A DNA stretch of 64,000 nucleotides from assembly GCA_015665415.1 (NCBI GenBank), contig JADFAE010000010.1, positions 434,001 through 498,000 on the forward strand, given 5' to 3'. The translations under genes and the position numbers were made by a program. Below, piece by piece: positions 46,318-56,060 of the stretch. Every line of letters begins with the position of its first letter. Within the stretch, counting starts at the first letter, position 1. Under the pieces are notes generated by a model that had not been told where the DNA came from, ran no database searches, and saw only the letters and a program-made list of their open reading frames with translations. Source of the DNA: Roseobacter sp. (GTDB taxonomy: Bacteria > Pseudomonadota > Alphaproteobacteria > Rhodobacterales > Rhodobacteraceae).

Positions 46318-47106
46318 TCATTCCGTAACCGCAAAATCAACGCTGCAGAACTGGGTAAACTGCAGCACAACACTGTCGTTTGTAAATTCCACAACCGCGT
46401 AATGAGGGGCTTCCGGTGCCGGTTCAAAGCTTTCCCAATCCCAAGCCGGACGCGGCGCAGGGGCCTGAAAAGACAAGGCCCCGATGGTTGCAAAGGGAAT
46501 GCCGCGAATACTGCCACAGGTCGGCCGATGCACATGCCCCATAAACAGATGTTTGACGTTAGCATGGCGGCCAATCAGATCCAGAAAGGCGGCGCTGTCC
46601 TCGAGCATGATTTCATCCTGCTTGGGCAGGCCCAGGGCCAGAGGCGGGTGATGCATGAAAATATAGGCGGGCGTATCGCCTGCGCGGCGCAGAGTCTGCT
46701 CCAGCCAATCCTGTCGCGCAGCACAAAATGCCCCGGCATGCGATCCCGGTTTATGCGTATCCAGGCAGATCATCATCCCTTGCGGCGTTTCGATCGCATA
46801 TTGGATGAACTCTGCCATCGTCCCCTGCGGCAGCGGCAGTTTTGCGCGCAGCCCCTGCCGGTCATCGTTGTTTCCCATCATTGAATGGATCGCCATCCCA
46901 GACCTGGCGAGATAGCGTGCCAATTCGCTGTAATCACCTTCGATATCATCGCCCACCAGATCCCCCGACAGAATGGCAAAATCAGCATCCCCGTGATGGG
47001 TATTGGCATGTTCAATGGCAGCGCCAAGCCGCTTGCGAGGATCCAATCCGCCAATGGTGCCCTGATTTTGAAAATGGGGATCCGACATCCAGATGATTTT
47101 GGTCAT
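46318..47106 (-). CDS. Metallophosphoesterase, GpdQ/CpdA-like
   Basis: 262 residues. Complete dinuclear metal site: SDPHF (Asp9, His11), SGDLVGDD, GNNDDR, MHHPP and GHVHRP, the five blocks of class III cyclic-nucleotide and glycerophosphodiester phosphodiesterases. It could hydrolyse cAMP or glycerophosphodiesters. The neighbouring ugp operon with ugpQ makes a GpdQ-like role attractive. It faces the LysR gene tail to tail, so it is not in the ugp operon. Which substrate it uses cannot be decided from sequence. Confidence 0.88.
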   Translation of the reverse strand: MTKIIWMSDPHFQNQGTIGGLDPRKRLGAAIEHANTHHGDADFAILSGDLVGDDIEGDYSELARYLARSGMAIHSMMGNNDDRQGLRAKLPLPQGTMAEFIQYAIETPQGMMICLDTHKPGSHAGAFCAARQDWLEQTLRRAGDTPAYIFMHHPPLALGLPKQDEIMLEDSAAFLDLIGRHANVKHLFMGHVHRPTCGSIRGIPFATIGALSFQAPAPRPAWDWESFEPAPEAPHYAVVEFTNDSVVLQFTQFCSVDFAVTE

Positions 47107-47481
47107 TGCCTATTCCTATCCTGGTAATTTTACCGCTCCGGTGACCTGCGGTCATATCCCAGGACACCCGGCGCCGCTGGTCCGCATCAAAGTCAAGCCT
47201 ATGAAACAGCCATTTATGGCAGAGTCCAGCACCTTCATTTGTCGCCAAAATTGTAACTCTGGCTGAACGTCCTAGCCGGGTTGGCCTTCACGTCCTGAGG
47301 AATCTTTCACAAGCCCGCAGCCAAAACCAAGCGGCCTACCCCTGTCGCCACAAGAGCATAACGCTGGGCACAAACCCTGAACCAAGGGGCTTCACGCTCC
47401 CTGGGGAGCCAACTAACGCTTGGTCTTCATGCAGCCCTTGCCCCGATCAGACAGCCGTCCAGGGCCTGGAGAAGAGAGGGA
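47107..47481. other. Intergenic region, no gene seen
   Basis: 375 bases between the start of the metallophosphoesterase gene and the end of the Lrp gene. No frame with a ribosome site or recognisable similarity, no RNA gene and no convincing hairpin. It must contain the metallophosphoesterase promoter. Confidence 0.5.
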
Positions 47482-47961
47482 TCACTCCACATCCTTGATT
47501 GGCAGCGCCGTCTCATATTTCACCTGATCCAGCGCGATCGACGACCGTATCCCCGAAACCGCTTCTATTGTGGTCAGGCGATTTAGGATGAACGCCCGCA
47601 GCTCCTGTACATCGGCGACGATCACCCGGAGCAAATAGTCAGAATCTCCGGTCATCAGATAGCATTCCATAACCTCGGAACAGGTGTCGATAGCAGCCTG
47701 GAAGGCCTGCAGAACCGGTTCGGATTGGTTGATCAGAGAGACATTGACAAAGACTGTCAGGTTCAATCCCAGCAGCTGTGGATCCAGCAGCGTCACATGG
47801 CGTTTTATCAATCCCGAAGTGGTCAGGGCCCGGACCCGAGCCAAGCAAGGGGAGGCTGACAGCCCGACCCGGCCCGCCAGTTCAACATTGCTCAGTCGCG
47901 AATCTGCCTGCAGCTCGCGCAGAATTCTCACATCAACTGCGTCCAGATCCATTTTTGGCAT
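47482..47961 (-). CDS. Lrp/AsnC family transcriptional regulator
   Basis: 159 residues from the ATG at 47959-47961 with AAGGGA upstream. HTH at about 6-50 (LDAVDVRILRELQADSRLSNVELAGRVGLSASPCLARV), then a RAM domain with CYLMTGDSDYLLRVIVAD. Divergent from the AceE-like E1 gene, with about 160 bases between starts. Lrp-type control of a divergent E1 resembles the arrangement of methionine or other amino-acid catabolic genes (for example mdeR-mdeB), which suggests a keto acid derived from an amino acid. Confidence 0.92.
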   Translation of the reverse strand: MPKMDLDAVDVRILRELQADSRLSNVELAGRVGLSASPCLARVRALTTSGLIKRHVTLLDPQLLGLNLTVFVNVSLINQSEPVLQAFQAAIDTCSEVMECYLMTGDSDYLLRVIVADVQELRAFILNRLTTIEAVSGIRSSIALDQVKYETALPIKDVE

Positions 47962-48121
47962 TTTATTCCCTTGAAGCTCGATTTCACCGCATACCATGCC
48001 GAATACCCCCCGAGAAGAGGCTGCATTCAGCAGGACACACTGCTCCGCTGCGCGCTAAGCTCAGGACAACCAAAACACGCCACTACCGGCGATCCTTTGC
48101 AGAGGGCTGACAAGAGCTGCC

Positions 48122-50515
48122 ATGACCAAAGCCACGACCGATCTCATTCACCTGAAAACCATTGAACAGCGGTTGTTGTGGCTGTCGCATTGGATGATCC
48201 ATCACGCAAATCATGTCCGCCCCAAGGCAGATGGTATCAAGGTGGGCGGCCACCAGGCCTCGTCGGCCTCAATGGTGTCGATCATGACAGCGCTTTATTT
48301 CTCGGCGCTAAAGCCGCAGGATCGGGTGGCAGTCAAACCACATGCCTCTCCCATCTTCCACGCCATTCAGTATTTGATGGGCAATCAGACACGCAAAAAG
48401 ATGGAAAATTTTCGCGGCTTTGACGGCGTGCAAAGCTACCCCTCGCGGACCAAGGATATCGACGACGTGGATTTTTCCACCGGTTCCGTTGGGCTCGGCG
48501 TGGCGATAACCTCCTTTGCCTCGCTGGTACAGGATTACATCAAGGCCAAGAGCTGGGGCGGCGATCGGGATCTTGGCCGGATGGTGGCGTTGGTGGGCGA
48601 CGCCGAAATGGACGAGGGCAATATCTACGAGGCGCTGCAGGAAGGCTGGAAAAACGATCTGCGCAATACCTGGTGGGTGGTCGACTACAATCGCCAGTCG
48701 CTGGATGGGATCGTGCGCGAAGGCCTGTTTGAGCGGGTAGAGAAAATTTTTGACGCCTTTGGCTGGGATGTTGTGCGGGTAAAATACGGGGCCTTGCAAC
48801 GGGCCGCCTTTGCCGAACCTGGCGGTGAAGCGCTCCGCAATTGGATCGACAGCTGTTCGAACCAGGACTATTCGGCGCTGACTTTCATGGGGGGCGCGGT
48901 CTGGCGTAACCGCCTGCTTCAGGATCTGGGCGATCAGGGTGAGGTCTCGGCGCTGATCGAGTCCCGCAGTGATACAGAGCTGGCCGAGCTGATGGAAAAC
49001 CTTGGCGGCAACTGTGTTTCGACCATGGCCGACACCTTTGCCGCGATCGACCACGACCGCCCGGTCTGCTTCCTGGCCTATACCATCAAAGGCTGGGGCA
49101 CTCCGATCGCAGGTCACAAGGACAACCACGGCGGTCTGATGAACAAGACCCAGTTTGCCGCCTGGCAGGACCACATGGGGGTTGGTGCGGGACAGGAATG
49201 GGAGCCCCTGGCCACGGTTCAGGATACGCAAGCGCTGCAGGCCTTTCTTGCCGATGCGCCGTTCTTTGCCAAAGGTCGCCGCCGCTACAATGACGACAAG
49301 CTGGACGTGCCCGCGATTTGCCTCAGCTCGGATCGGGAGATCTCGACCCAGATGGCCTTTGGCAAGGTCCTTGATGACCTGTCCAAAGGGGACAGCGACC
49401 TGGCCGAGCGGATCGTCACCACCTCGCCGGATGTCACGGGCACCACCAATCTGGGGCCTTGGGTCAATCGGCGCAAATTGTTTGCCCGCCGCGCGCAGGC
49501 CGATGCCTTTATCGAGCACCGGATCCCATCGACCGCCAAATGGGAGTTCACGCCCAATGGGCAGCATATCGAATTGGGCATCGCCGAGATGAACCTGTTC
49601 CTGCTGCTGGGCGCGGCTGGCCTGTCGCATTCGCTGTTCGGCAAAAGGCTGATCCCCATTGGCACTGTGTATGACCCCTTTGTGGCCCGGGGCCTCGATG
49701 CGCTGAACTACGCTTGTTACCAGGATGCCCGCTTTATGATCGTGGGCACACCGTCCGGGGTGACGCTGGCGCCTGAAGGCGGGGCGCATCAGTCCATCGG
49801 CACGCCTCTGATCGGCATGAGCCAGGATGGGCTGGCCGCCTTTGAGCCCGCCTTTGCCGACGAGCTGGCGGTGATCATGGAATGGGCCTTTGACTATCTG
49901 CAGCGCGATGGCGAGGGTGATCCGGATGAGCGCACCTGGCTGCGCGACGAGACCGGCGGCTCGGTCTATTTGCGGCTGACGACCAACCCGATCGAACAGC
50001 CCGGCCCGCGACTGGATGATCGCTTTCGCCAGGGCACCATTGACGGCGCCTATTGGTTGCGCCCACCGGGGCCGAATTGCGAGGTGGTGATTGCCTACCA
50101 GGGCGCGGTCGCTCCAGAAGCGATCAAGGCAGCTGGCCTTTTGGCCGAGGGACGTCGCGATATCGGCGTGCTGGCCGTGACCTCAGCCGATCGCCTGAAC
50201 GCAGGCTGGACCGCTGCTCAGCGGGCCCGCAGCCGTGGCACCGCGGACGCACACAGCCATATCGAAGCGCTGCTGCAGGATCTGCCATCCCATTGCCGTA
50301 TTGTAACAGTGATCGACGGCCACCCAGCCACCCTGTCATGGCTGGGCAGCGTCCAAGGACATCAGACAATCCCCTTGGGTGTTGAACATTTTGGCCAGAC
50401 CGGCAGCATTGCCGACCTCTACCAGCATTTTGGCATCGATGCCGCGGCCATCGTTAACAAGGTTCAGGGCCTGACCAAAGGCCGCAAAATCACCCAGCTT
50501 CAGGTGATAGCATAG
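48122..50515 (+). CDS. AceE/transketolase-like 2-oxo acid dehydrogenase E1
   Basis: 797 residues in a single chain, as in AceE-type homodimeric E1. TPP-binding motif VGDAEMDEGNIYEALQEGW with YNRQSLDG (the GDx...N thiamine motif) at about 159-197. N-terminal GHQASSASMVSIMTALYF is the His-containing transketolase segment. EFTPNGQHIELGIAEMN lies in the second domain. It is shorter than E. coli AceE. No E2 or E3 gene is adjacent, so acceptor and substrate are open. Candidates are pyruvate, 2-oxobutyrate (MdeB-like) or another keto acid. The divergent Lrp regulator is the likely controller. Confidence 0.85.
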   Translation: MTKATTDLIHLKTIEQRLLWLSHWMIHHANHVRPKADGIKVGGHQASSASMVSIMTALYFSALKPQDRVAVKPHASPIFHAIQYLMGNQTRKKMENFRGFDGVQSYPSRTKDIDDVDFSTGSVGLGVAITSFASLVQDYIKAKSWGGDRDLGRMVALVGDAEMDEGNIYEALQEGWKNDLRNTWWVVDYNRQSLDGIVREGLFERVEKIFDAFGWDVVRVKYGALQRAAFAEPGGEALRNWIDSCSNQDYSALTFMGGAVWRNRLLQDLGDQGEVSALIESRSDTELAELMENLGGNCVSTMADTFAAIDHDRPVCFLAYTIKGWGTPIAGHKDNHGGLMNKTQFAAWQDHMGVGAGQEWEPLATVQDTQALQAFLADAPFFAKGRRRYNDDKLDVPAICLSSDREISTQMAFGKVLDDLSKGDSDLAERIVTTSPDVTGTTNLGPWVNRRKLFARRAQADAFIEHRIPSTAKWEFTPNGQHIELGIAEMNLFLLLGAAGLSHSLFGKRLIPIGTVYDPFVARGLDALNYACYQDARFMIVGTPSGVTLAPEGGAHQSIGTPLIGMSQDGLAAFEPAFADELAVIMEWAFDYLQRDGEGDPDERTWLRDETGGSVYLRLTTNPIEQPGPRLDDRFRQGTIDGAYWLRPPGPNCEVVIAYQGAVAPEAIKAAGLLAEGRRDIGVLAVTSADRLNAGWTAAQRARSRGTADAHSHIEALLQDLPSHCRIVTVIDGHPATLSWLGSVQGHQTIPLGVEHFGQTGSIADLYQHFGIDAAAIVNKVQGLTKGRKITQLQVIA

Positions 50516-50816
50516 GCGCAGGCAGGGGACGCGCCGTCTTAGCTGCCGCAGACACAGGCTTCGACCTCGGCCAGAAATTCTGGTCGGGTGACCCCACTGA
50601 CACTCATCAGTGTGGATGCAGGTTTGACCTCGACAGCCAGCAGTAGGTATCGCGCACGGCGTGACACTCGTCCCTATGGGCCCGGTCGGTGACATTGGCC
50701 TACAGCCACAGAATAGTGTGGCGGAGAAGAAAAACGGCTCTATATGGCAGTGTCTGCAGCAGCGCTGGCGCTTTGAATTCTGAGGCCCGTGTTATCCTGA
50801 AAGCAGACCAAGCGAT
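50516..50816. other. Intergenic region with a gene remnant
   Basis: 301 bases between the E1 stop and the LysR stop. Apart from the RidA-like fragment below, I see nothing. Confidence 0.5.
50539..50673 (-). pseudogene. C-terminal fragment of a RidA/YjgF-family gene
   Basis: An open stretch of about 45 codons ending at TAA (50539-50541) reads ARYLLLAVEVKPASTLMSVS, then GVTRPEFLAEVEA. This resembles the end of RidA-type imine deaminases (xxRPEFLVEIEA). There is a stop in frame at 50674-50676, and no N-terminal part or start codon in context. A truncated relic. No whole RidA gene is seen nearby. Confidence 0.6.
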
Positions 50817-51740
50817 CTAGCCATAGCGTTTTCGTTGTGCGCTTTGTTCAACCAGCCAGTCCTTTACGATCTGCCGTTCAGGAAAGCCCTTGTGGCTCTT
50901 GTTGGTCAGCAGGTAATACCCCGACTGAGTGCGCACCGCAGCCTCGCCGGTTGGACGGACCAGTTCACCCGAAGCCAGCAAATGATCCACCAGGTGGCCC
51001 CAGCCCAGGACGACGCCAAACCCATCCAGTGCCGCCTGAATGGCAAGAGGATAAGTATTGAAGGCGACGGCACGGTCCAGCGGTGGGTCAGCAACCTCCT
51101 GATGGCTGAACCAGGTCTTCCAAGTCATCCATTCGGCGTGGCTGCTGGTAACCTCAATAAGGTCGAGATCCGGCAGCTCGCTGATTTTGGGCGCGTGATT
51201 TTGCCGGGCCAGATAGCCTGGGCTGCACACAGGAAACACGGTTTCCCCAAACAACAGCTGCGCCTCATATCCGGGCCAGCTGCCATCACCTCGCAAGATA
51301 GACAGGTCCATCTCGTTTGCCAGGCATTCTGCATCACTGTCCGAGGCGACAAGGCTGATCTTCACCCTGGCATTGGAGCGGTTGAATTTGCGCAGACGTG
51401 GCATCAACCAAAGGGCCGCGACCGAATTTGTCGCCGCCAGATTGATTGTGTTTGCCTGATGGTTGGCAAAGATATCCCGGCTGGCCTCGCGCAGGATATC
51501 AATCGACTGCGTTACCGACGCCAGCAGTGTCGTCCCATGTTGAGTCAGCGTGATGGAGCGATTGCCCCGCACGAACAGAGGCACATCATAGTGCTGTTCC
51601 AGCAGGCGCACTTTGCGGCTTATGGCTGTCTCGGAAATGTTCAGATCTTCGCTGGCACGGGCAAAGCTGCAGGCTTTGGCCGCGGATTCAAAGGCCAAAA
51701 GATAGTCCAATGGCGGCAAGACTTTCCGTTTACTCGGCAT
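50817..51740 (-). CDS. LysR-type regulator of the TMAO genes
   Basis: 307 residues, GcvA-like. HTH near 10-65 (LPPLDYLLAFESAAKACSFARA, then LNISETAISRKVRLL), effector domain with VAALWLMPRL, MDLSILRGDG and YLARQNH. Divergent from tmoX, with 255 bases between starts. By position it is the best candidate for control of tmoXVW-tdm. In other roseobacters control of this pathway is not well known to me, so the link is an inference. Confidence 0.9.
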   Translation of the reverse strand: MPSKRKVLPPLDYLLAFESAAKACSFARASEDLNISETAISRKVRLLEQHYDVPLFVRGNRSITLTQHGTTLLASVTQSIDILREASRDIFANHQANTINLAATNSVAALWLMPRLRKFNRSNARVKISLVASDSDAECLANEMDLSILRGDGSWPGYEAQLLFGETVFPVCSPGYLARQNHAPKISELPDLDLIEVTSSHAEWMTWKTWFSHQEVADPPLDRAVAFNTYPLAIQAALDGFGVVLGWGHLVDHLLASGELVRPTGEAAVRTQSGYYLLTNKSHKGFPERQIVKDWLVEQSAQRKRYG

Positions 51741-51800
51741 GATAAAAAGAAACTCCAGATGGTCCAGAACCGGTCAAAATTTCATTCACGGGGAAATTTT

Positions 51801-51826
51801 TTTCACAACGGTAAGATGGCGTGAAA
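51801..51826. promoter_or_regulatory. Inverted repeat in the LysR/tmoX spacer
   Basis: TTTCAC and GTGAAA arms separated by 14 bases, 61 bases before the LysR start and 170 before tmoX. A possible regulator site. No experimental support. Confidence 0.3.
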
Positions 51827-51986
51827 TCCCAACGGATTGATTAAAGCACATAAATCACCGTTTGCCTCTAATTTCTTTAGCCTGGGCCAATCAAATCTCT
51901 GTGCTGGTTTGAAGCGGAAAGAATGCACAATGCCCACAGCCGGGGTCGATAGAATCCCGCGGCGGTTACGCCACAAAACACACTAG

Positions 51987-52949
<963 letters not shown>

Positions 52950-53033
52950 CATCCACCCTCTCAACTTGTCCTGAAGCGCGACCCTGCGGATAGTTTGCAT
53001 GGGTCGCGCTTTGGCCCAATAGCGAAGACACTC

Positions 53034-54062
53034 ATGCCCCAAACTCCTCCCGTGATCTCAGCCAAAAATGTCTGGAAACTGTTCGGGCCTGCGCCGGAAA
53101 AATACTTGGCAGGGATGCAGCCAGGACGAACCTTTGAGAAAATCCGGGCCGATGGCTATATCGCCGGGGTCAAAGATGTCTCGATCGAGGTGGCCCGTGG
53201 CGAAATGCTGGTGATCATGGGGCTGTCAGGGTCAGGGAAATCCACCCTGGTGCGTTGTTTTTCTCGCCTCCATGACATCAGTGGCGGCCAGATCATGGTC
53301 GACGGCCAAGACATCATGGCCCTCAATGAGCGGGACCTGATCGAGCTGCGCCGCAACAAGATGGGCATGGTGTTTCAGTCTTTTGGGCTGCTGCCGCACC
53401 GAACGGTTCTGGACAATGTGGCCTTTCCACTGGAGATGCGAGGACAGGACCGGCATACGCGCCGGGACCGCGCCATGGAAGTGATCCGCCTTGTAGGTCT
53501 TGAGGGGCGCGAAGACTATTTTCCACGGGAGTTATCTGGCGGCCAGCAACAGCGTGTCGGCATTGCCCGTTCGCTGGCGATTGAGCCGGATATCTGGTTT
53601 CTGGACGAGCCGTTCAGCGCGCTTGACCCCCTGATCCGTCGCGAAATGCAGGATGAGTTTTTGCGTCTGCAGGCGATGCTTGGCAAGACCATCGTCTTTA
53701 TCACCCATGATTTTGACGAGGCCCTGCGACTGGCAGATCGCATCGCCATCATGAAAGATGGCGCAGTTGAGCAATGCGATACCCCTGACCGGATCGTGAT
53801 GAATCCGGCCACCGAATATGTCGCCAAATTCACCAAGGAAATCGACAAGGCGCGTGTGGTGCGCGCCCGCGGATTGGCTGCCCCCCTGAATGGGACAGCG
53901 GTAGAAGGTCAGGCAATTGATGGCAGCGCGACCATCCACGACCTGGCGCGCCTATTGGTCAATGATGCGCGCGTGGCCTTGCCCATCGCGGATGACCAAG
54001 GCGCAATCACTGGGGTGTTGAACCGCCAAAAGGCGCTTGATCTGTTGCTGGGAGAGGCGTGA
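53034..54062 (+). CDS. tmoV: TMAO-type ABC transporter ATPase
   Basis: 342 residues from the ATG at 53034. The frame opens at a TTG at 52995 and the site is weak for both. ProV-like: KNVWKLFGPAPEKYL before Walker A, GLSGSGKST, signature LSGGQQQRVGIARSLA, Walker B IWFLDEPFSALDP, and a shortened C-terminal CBS-like tail. It energises TmoW. Its stop TGA overlaps the tmoW ATG. Confidence 0.88.
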   Translation: MPQTPPVISAKNVWKLFGPAPEKYLAGMQPGRTFEKIRADGYIAGVKDVSIEVARGEMLVIMGLSGSGKSTLVRCFSRLHDISGGQIMVDGQDIMALNERDLIELRRNKMGMVFQSFGLLPHRTVLDNVAFPLEMRGQDRHTRRDRAMEVIRLVGLEGREDYFPRELSGGQQQRVGIARSLAIEPDIWFLDEPFSALDPLIRREMQDEFLRLQAMLGKTIVFITHDFDEALRLADRIAIMKDGAVEQCDTPDRIVMNPATEYVAKFTKEIDKARVVRARGLAAPLNGTAVEGQAIDGSATIHDLARLLVNDARVALPIADDQGAITGVLNRQKALDLLLGEA

Positions 54063-56044
54063 TGACCTCCGTCATCACAGAGGTCCCAAAGGCGCAGGGC
54101 TCTGCAGCCCCCCGGGCCACAATCCTGCGTCTGATGCTGGGGCTCGCCCTGGCGCTGACTATGGCCCAGCTGGCTGGCATTCTGCCTGCTTGGTTGCACC
54201 GTTTGCCGCAGGCAGTCATCCCGCCAACAGCCCTGTTTCTGGACCGGGTCTTTGACTTTGTGCAAAACGATTTGGGCCTGATCTATGTCACCCGTTTTAT
54301 TGCCGAAGGTCCGCTAGAGTTTTTGCTGGATACCTCGGCCAATCTGCTGGAGGGCAAGCGGCGTTGGCCAAATCTCGGGCCGATCCCATGGTCCGCAACG
54401 GCCGGGGTCGCGGCTGTTGTCGGCTATGCGCTGGGGGGCTGGAGGTTGGCAGCACTGGGGGCCGGAACCTGTGTCTGGACTGCCTTGATTGGCCAATGGA
54501 AAATGGCGATGCAGACGATGTCGGTGCTGGTCGTGGCCGCCCCCCTGGCCTTTGTGGTTGGTCTGTGTCTGGGCATCGCTGCATGGAAGTACCGCTGGTT
54601 TGAACGTGTGTTGAAGCCTTTCCTCAGCGTATTGCAGACCCTGCCGTTTTTCACTTACCTCTTGCCTGCGGTGATCTTTTTCAAAGTAGGTCCAACGGCC
54701 GGCGCGGTGGCTACGATCATCTTTGCCATCCCGCCAATGATCCTGATGACAACGCTGGGCCTCAAGAAGGTCAGCCACGAGGTGGTTGAGGCGGGCAAGA
54801 TGTCCGGCTGCACCCGGTGGCAGATGCTGCGCCATGTCTATATTCCCGCAGCGCGGACCGAGATCCTGGTTGGGGTCAATCAGGTGATCATGCTCTGTCT
54901 CGCCATGGTGGTTCTGACGGCCTTTATCGGCATGCCGGGGCTGGGCGCAAAATTGCTGGCGATGATGGGCAGCTTCAAACTGGGCCGCTCGTTTGAGATC
55001 GGCGTGACCATTGTGCTGCTGGCGGTGACGCTGGATCGGATGTCCAAGGCCTGGGTGGTGAAACAGCCCCAACATTTTGAAAAGGGCACGCCCTGGTGGG
55101 TCCGTCACCGGATCCCACTGCTGGGGTTGGCAGTCTTTGTCGGATTTGTCTTGTTGGCGCAGCTTTTTCCAATCCTTGGCAGTATCGGGCGCAAACAACA
55201 TTTCAGTCAGGGCAAAGAGATCGACGTGGTTATCAAATCTTTTCTGGCGCTGGATGGCATTCGCGGCGTGACCGAATGGCTGCGTTGGTTCCTGAATGTC
55301 AAAGTCCTGATCCCGTTCCGCAATGGCATGTTGGCGATCCCCACCCCGGCCTTCATCCTGATGGTGGTGGCATTCTGCTACTGGCTAGGGGGGCGCAGAC
55401 CTGCGATCTTTGGCGCGGTGTTCTTCTCCATTGTTGCCCTGTCGGGCTGGTGGGATCGCTCGATCATCACGCTTTATGCGGTGATCTCTGCGGTGGCACT
55501 GGCGACATTGATCGGCATTCCCTTGGGCATTCTCGCGGCCCGCTCCGAAATCTGGTCGCGCCGGGTGCTCTTGGCCTGCGATACGGCCCAGACCTTCCCA
55601 AGTTTCATCTATCTGATCCCGGCGATCATGCTGTTTGGGGTCAATGATGTGGCGGTGGTGTTCTCGGTGCTGATCTTCGCCACTGTTCCATTGACCCGCT
55701 ACACCGTTGAAGGCCTACGCACGGTCCCCCCTGAGATGACCGAAGCGGCTGAGATGTCCGGCTCAACCCGGCGTCAGAAACTGCTGTCGGTGCAACTGCC
55801 GCTGGCGCTGCCAACAATGGCAGTGGGGTTCAATCAGGCGATCATGTTTGCCTTCTTCATGGTCATCATCGCCGCCTTCATCGGCACACAGGACTTGGGG
55901 CAAGAGCTGCAGCGCACGCTGGCCGGGACGGAACTGGGCAAGAATTTTGTCCTGGGTCTGAATGTGTCGCTGATGGCTCTGACCTTTGACATGGCCATTA
56001 CCGCCTGGGCCGAGGGGCGAAAACGCGCCCTGGGGCTGGAGTGA
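54062..56044 (+). CDS. tmoW: TMAO-type ABC permease, tandem-duplicated ProW
   Basis: 660 residues, nearly twice a normal ProW (about 350). Two permease cores are present in one chain. The first has EAA loop EVVEAGKMSGCTRWQMLRHVYIPAA (about 235-260) and the second EMTEAAEMSGSTRRQKLLSVQLPLA (about 560-585). Each has its own set of helices. An N-terminal extension carries LLEGKRRWPNLGPIPWSATA. One chain may form both halves of the channel. It starts at the TGATG overlap with tmoV and is followed by tdm 16 bases later. Confidence 0.88.
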   Translation: MTSVITEVPKAQGSAAPRATILRLMLGLALALTMAQLAGILPAWLHRLPQAVIPPTALFLDRVFDFVQNDLGLIYVTRFIAEGPLEFLLDTSANLLEGKRRWPNLGPIPWSATAGVAAVVGYALGGWRLAALGAGTCVWTALIGQWKMAMQTMSVLVVAAPLAFVVGLCLGIAAWKYRWFERVLKPFLSVLQTLPFFTYLLPAVIFFKVGPTAGAVATIIFAIPPMILMTTLGLKKVSHEVVEAGKMSGCTRWQMLRHVYIPAARTEILVGVNQVIMLCLAMVVLTAFIGMPGLGAKLLAMMGSFKLGRSFEIGVTIVLLAVTLDRMSKAWVVKQPQHFEKGTPWWVRHRIPLLGLAVFVGFVLLAQLFPILGSIGRKQHFSQGKEIDVVIKSFLALDGIRGVTEWLRWFLNVKVLIPFRNGMLAIPTPAFILMVVAFCYWLGGRRPAIFGAVFFSIVALSGWWDRSIITLYAVISAVALATLIGIPLGILAARSEIWSRRVLLACDTAQTFPSFIYLIPAIMLFGVNDVAVVFSVLIFATVPLTRYTVEGLRTVPPEMTEAAEMSGSTRRQKLLSVQLPLALPTMAVGFNQAIMFAFFMVIIAAFIGTQDLGQELQRTLAGTELGKNFVLGLNVSLMALTFDMAITAWAEGRKRALGLE

Positions 56045-56060
56045 AGCAGGGAAGAATGCA

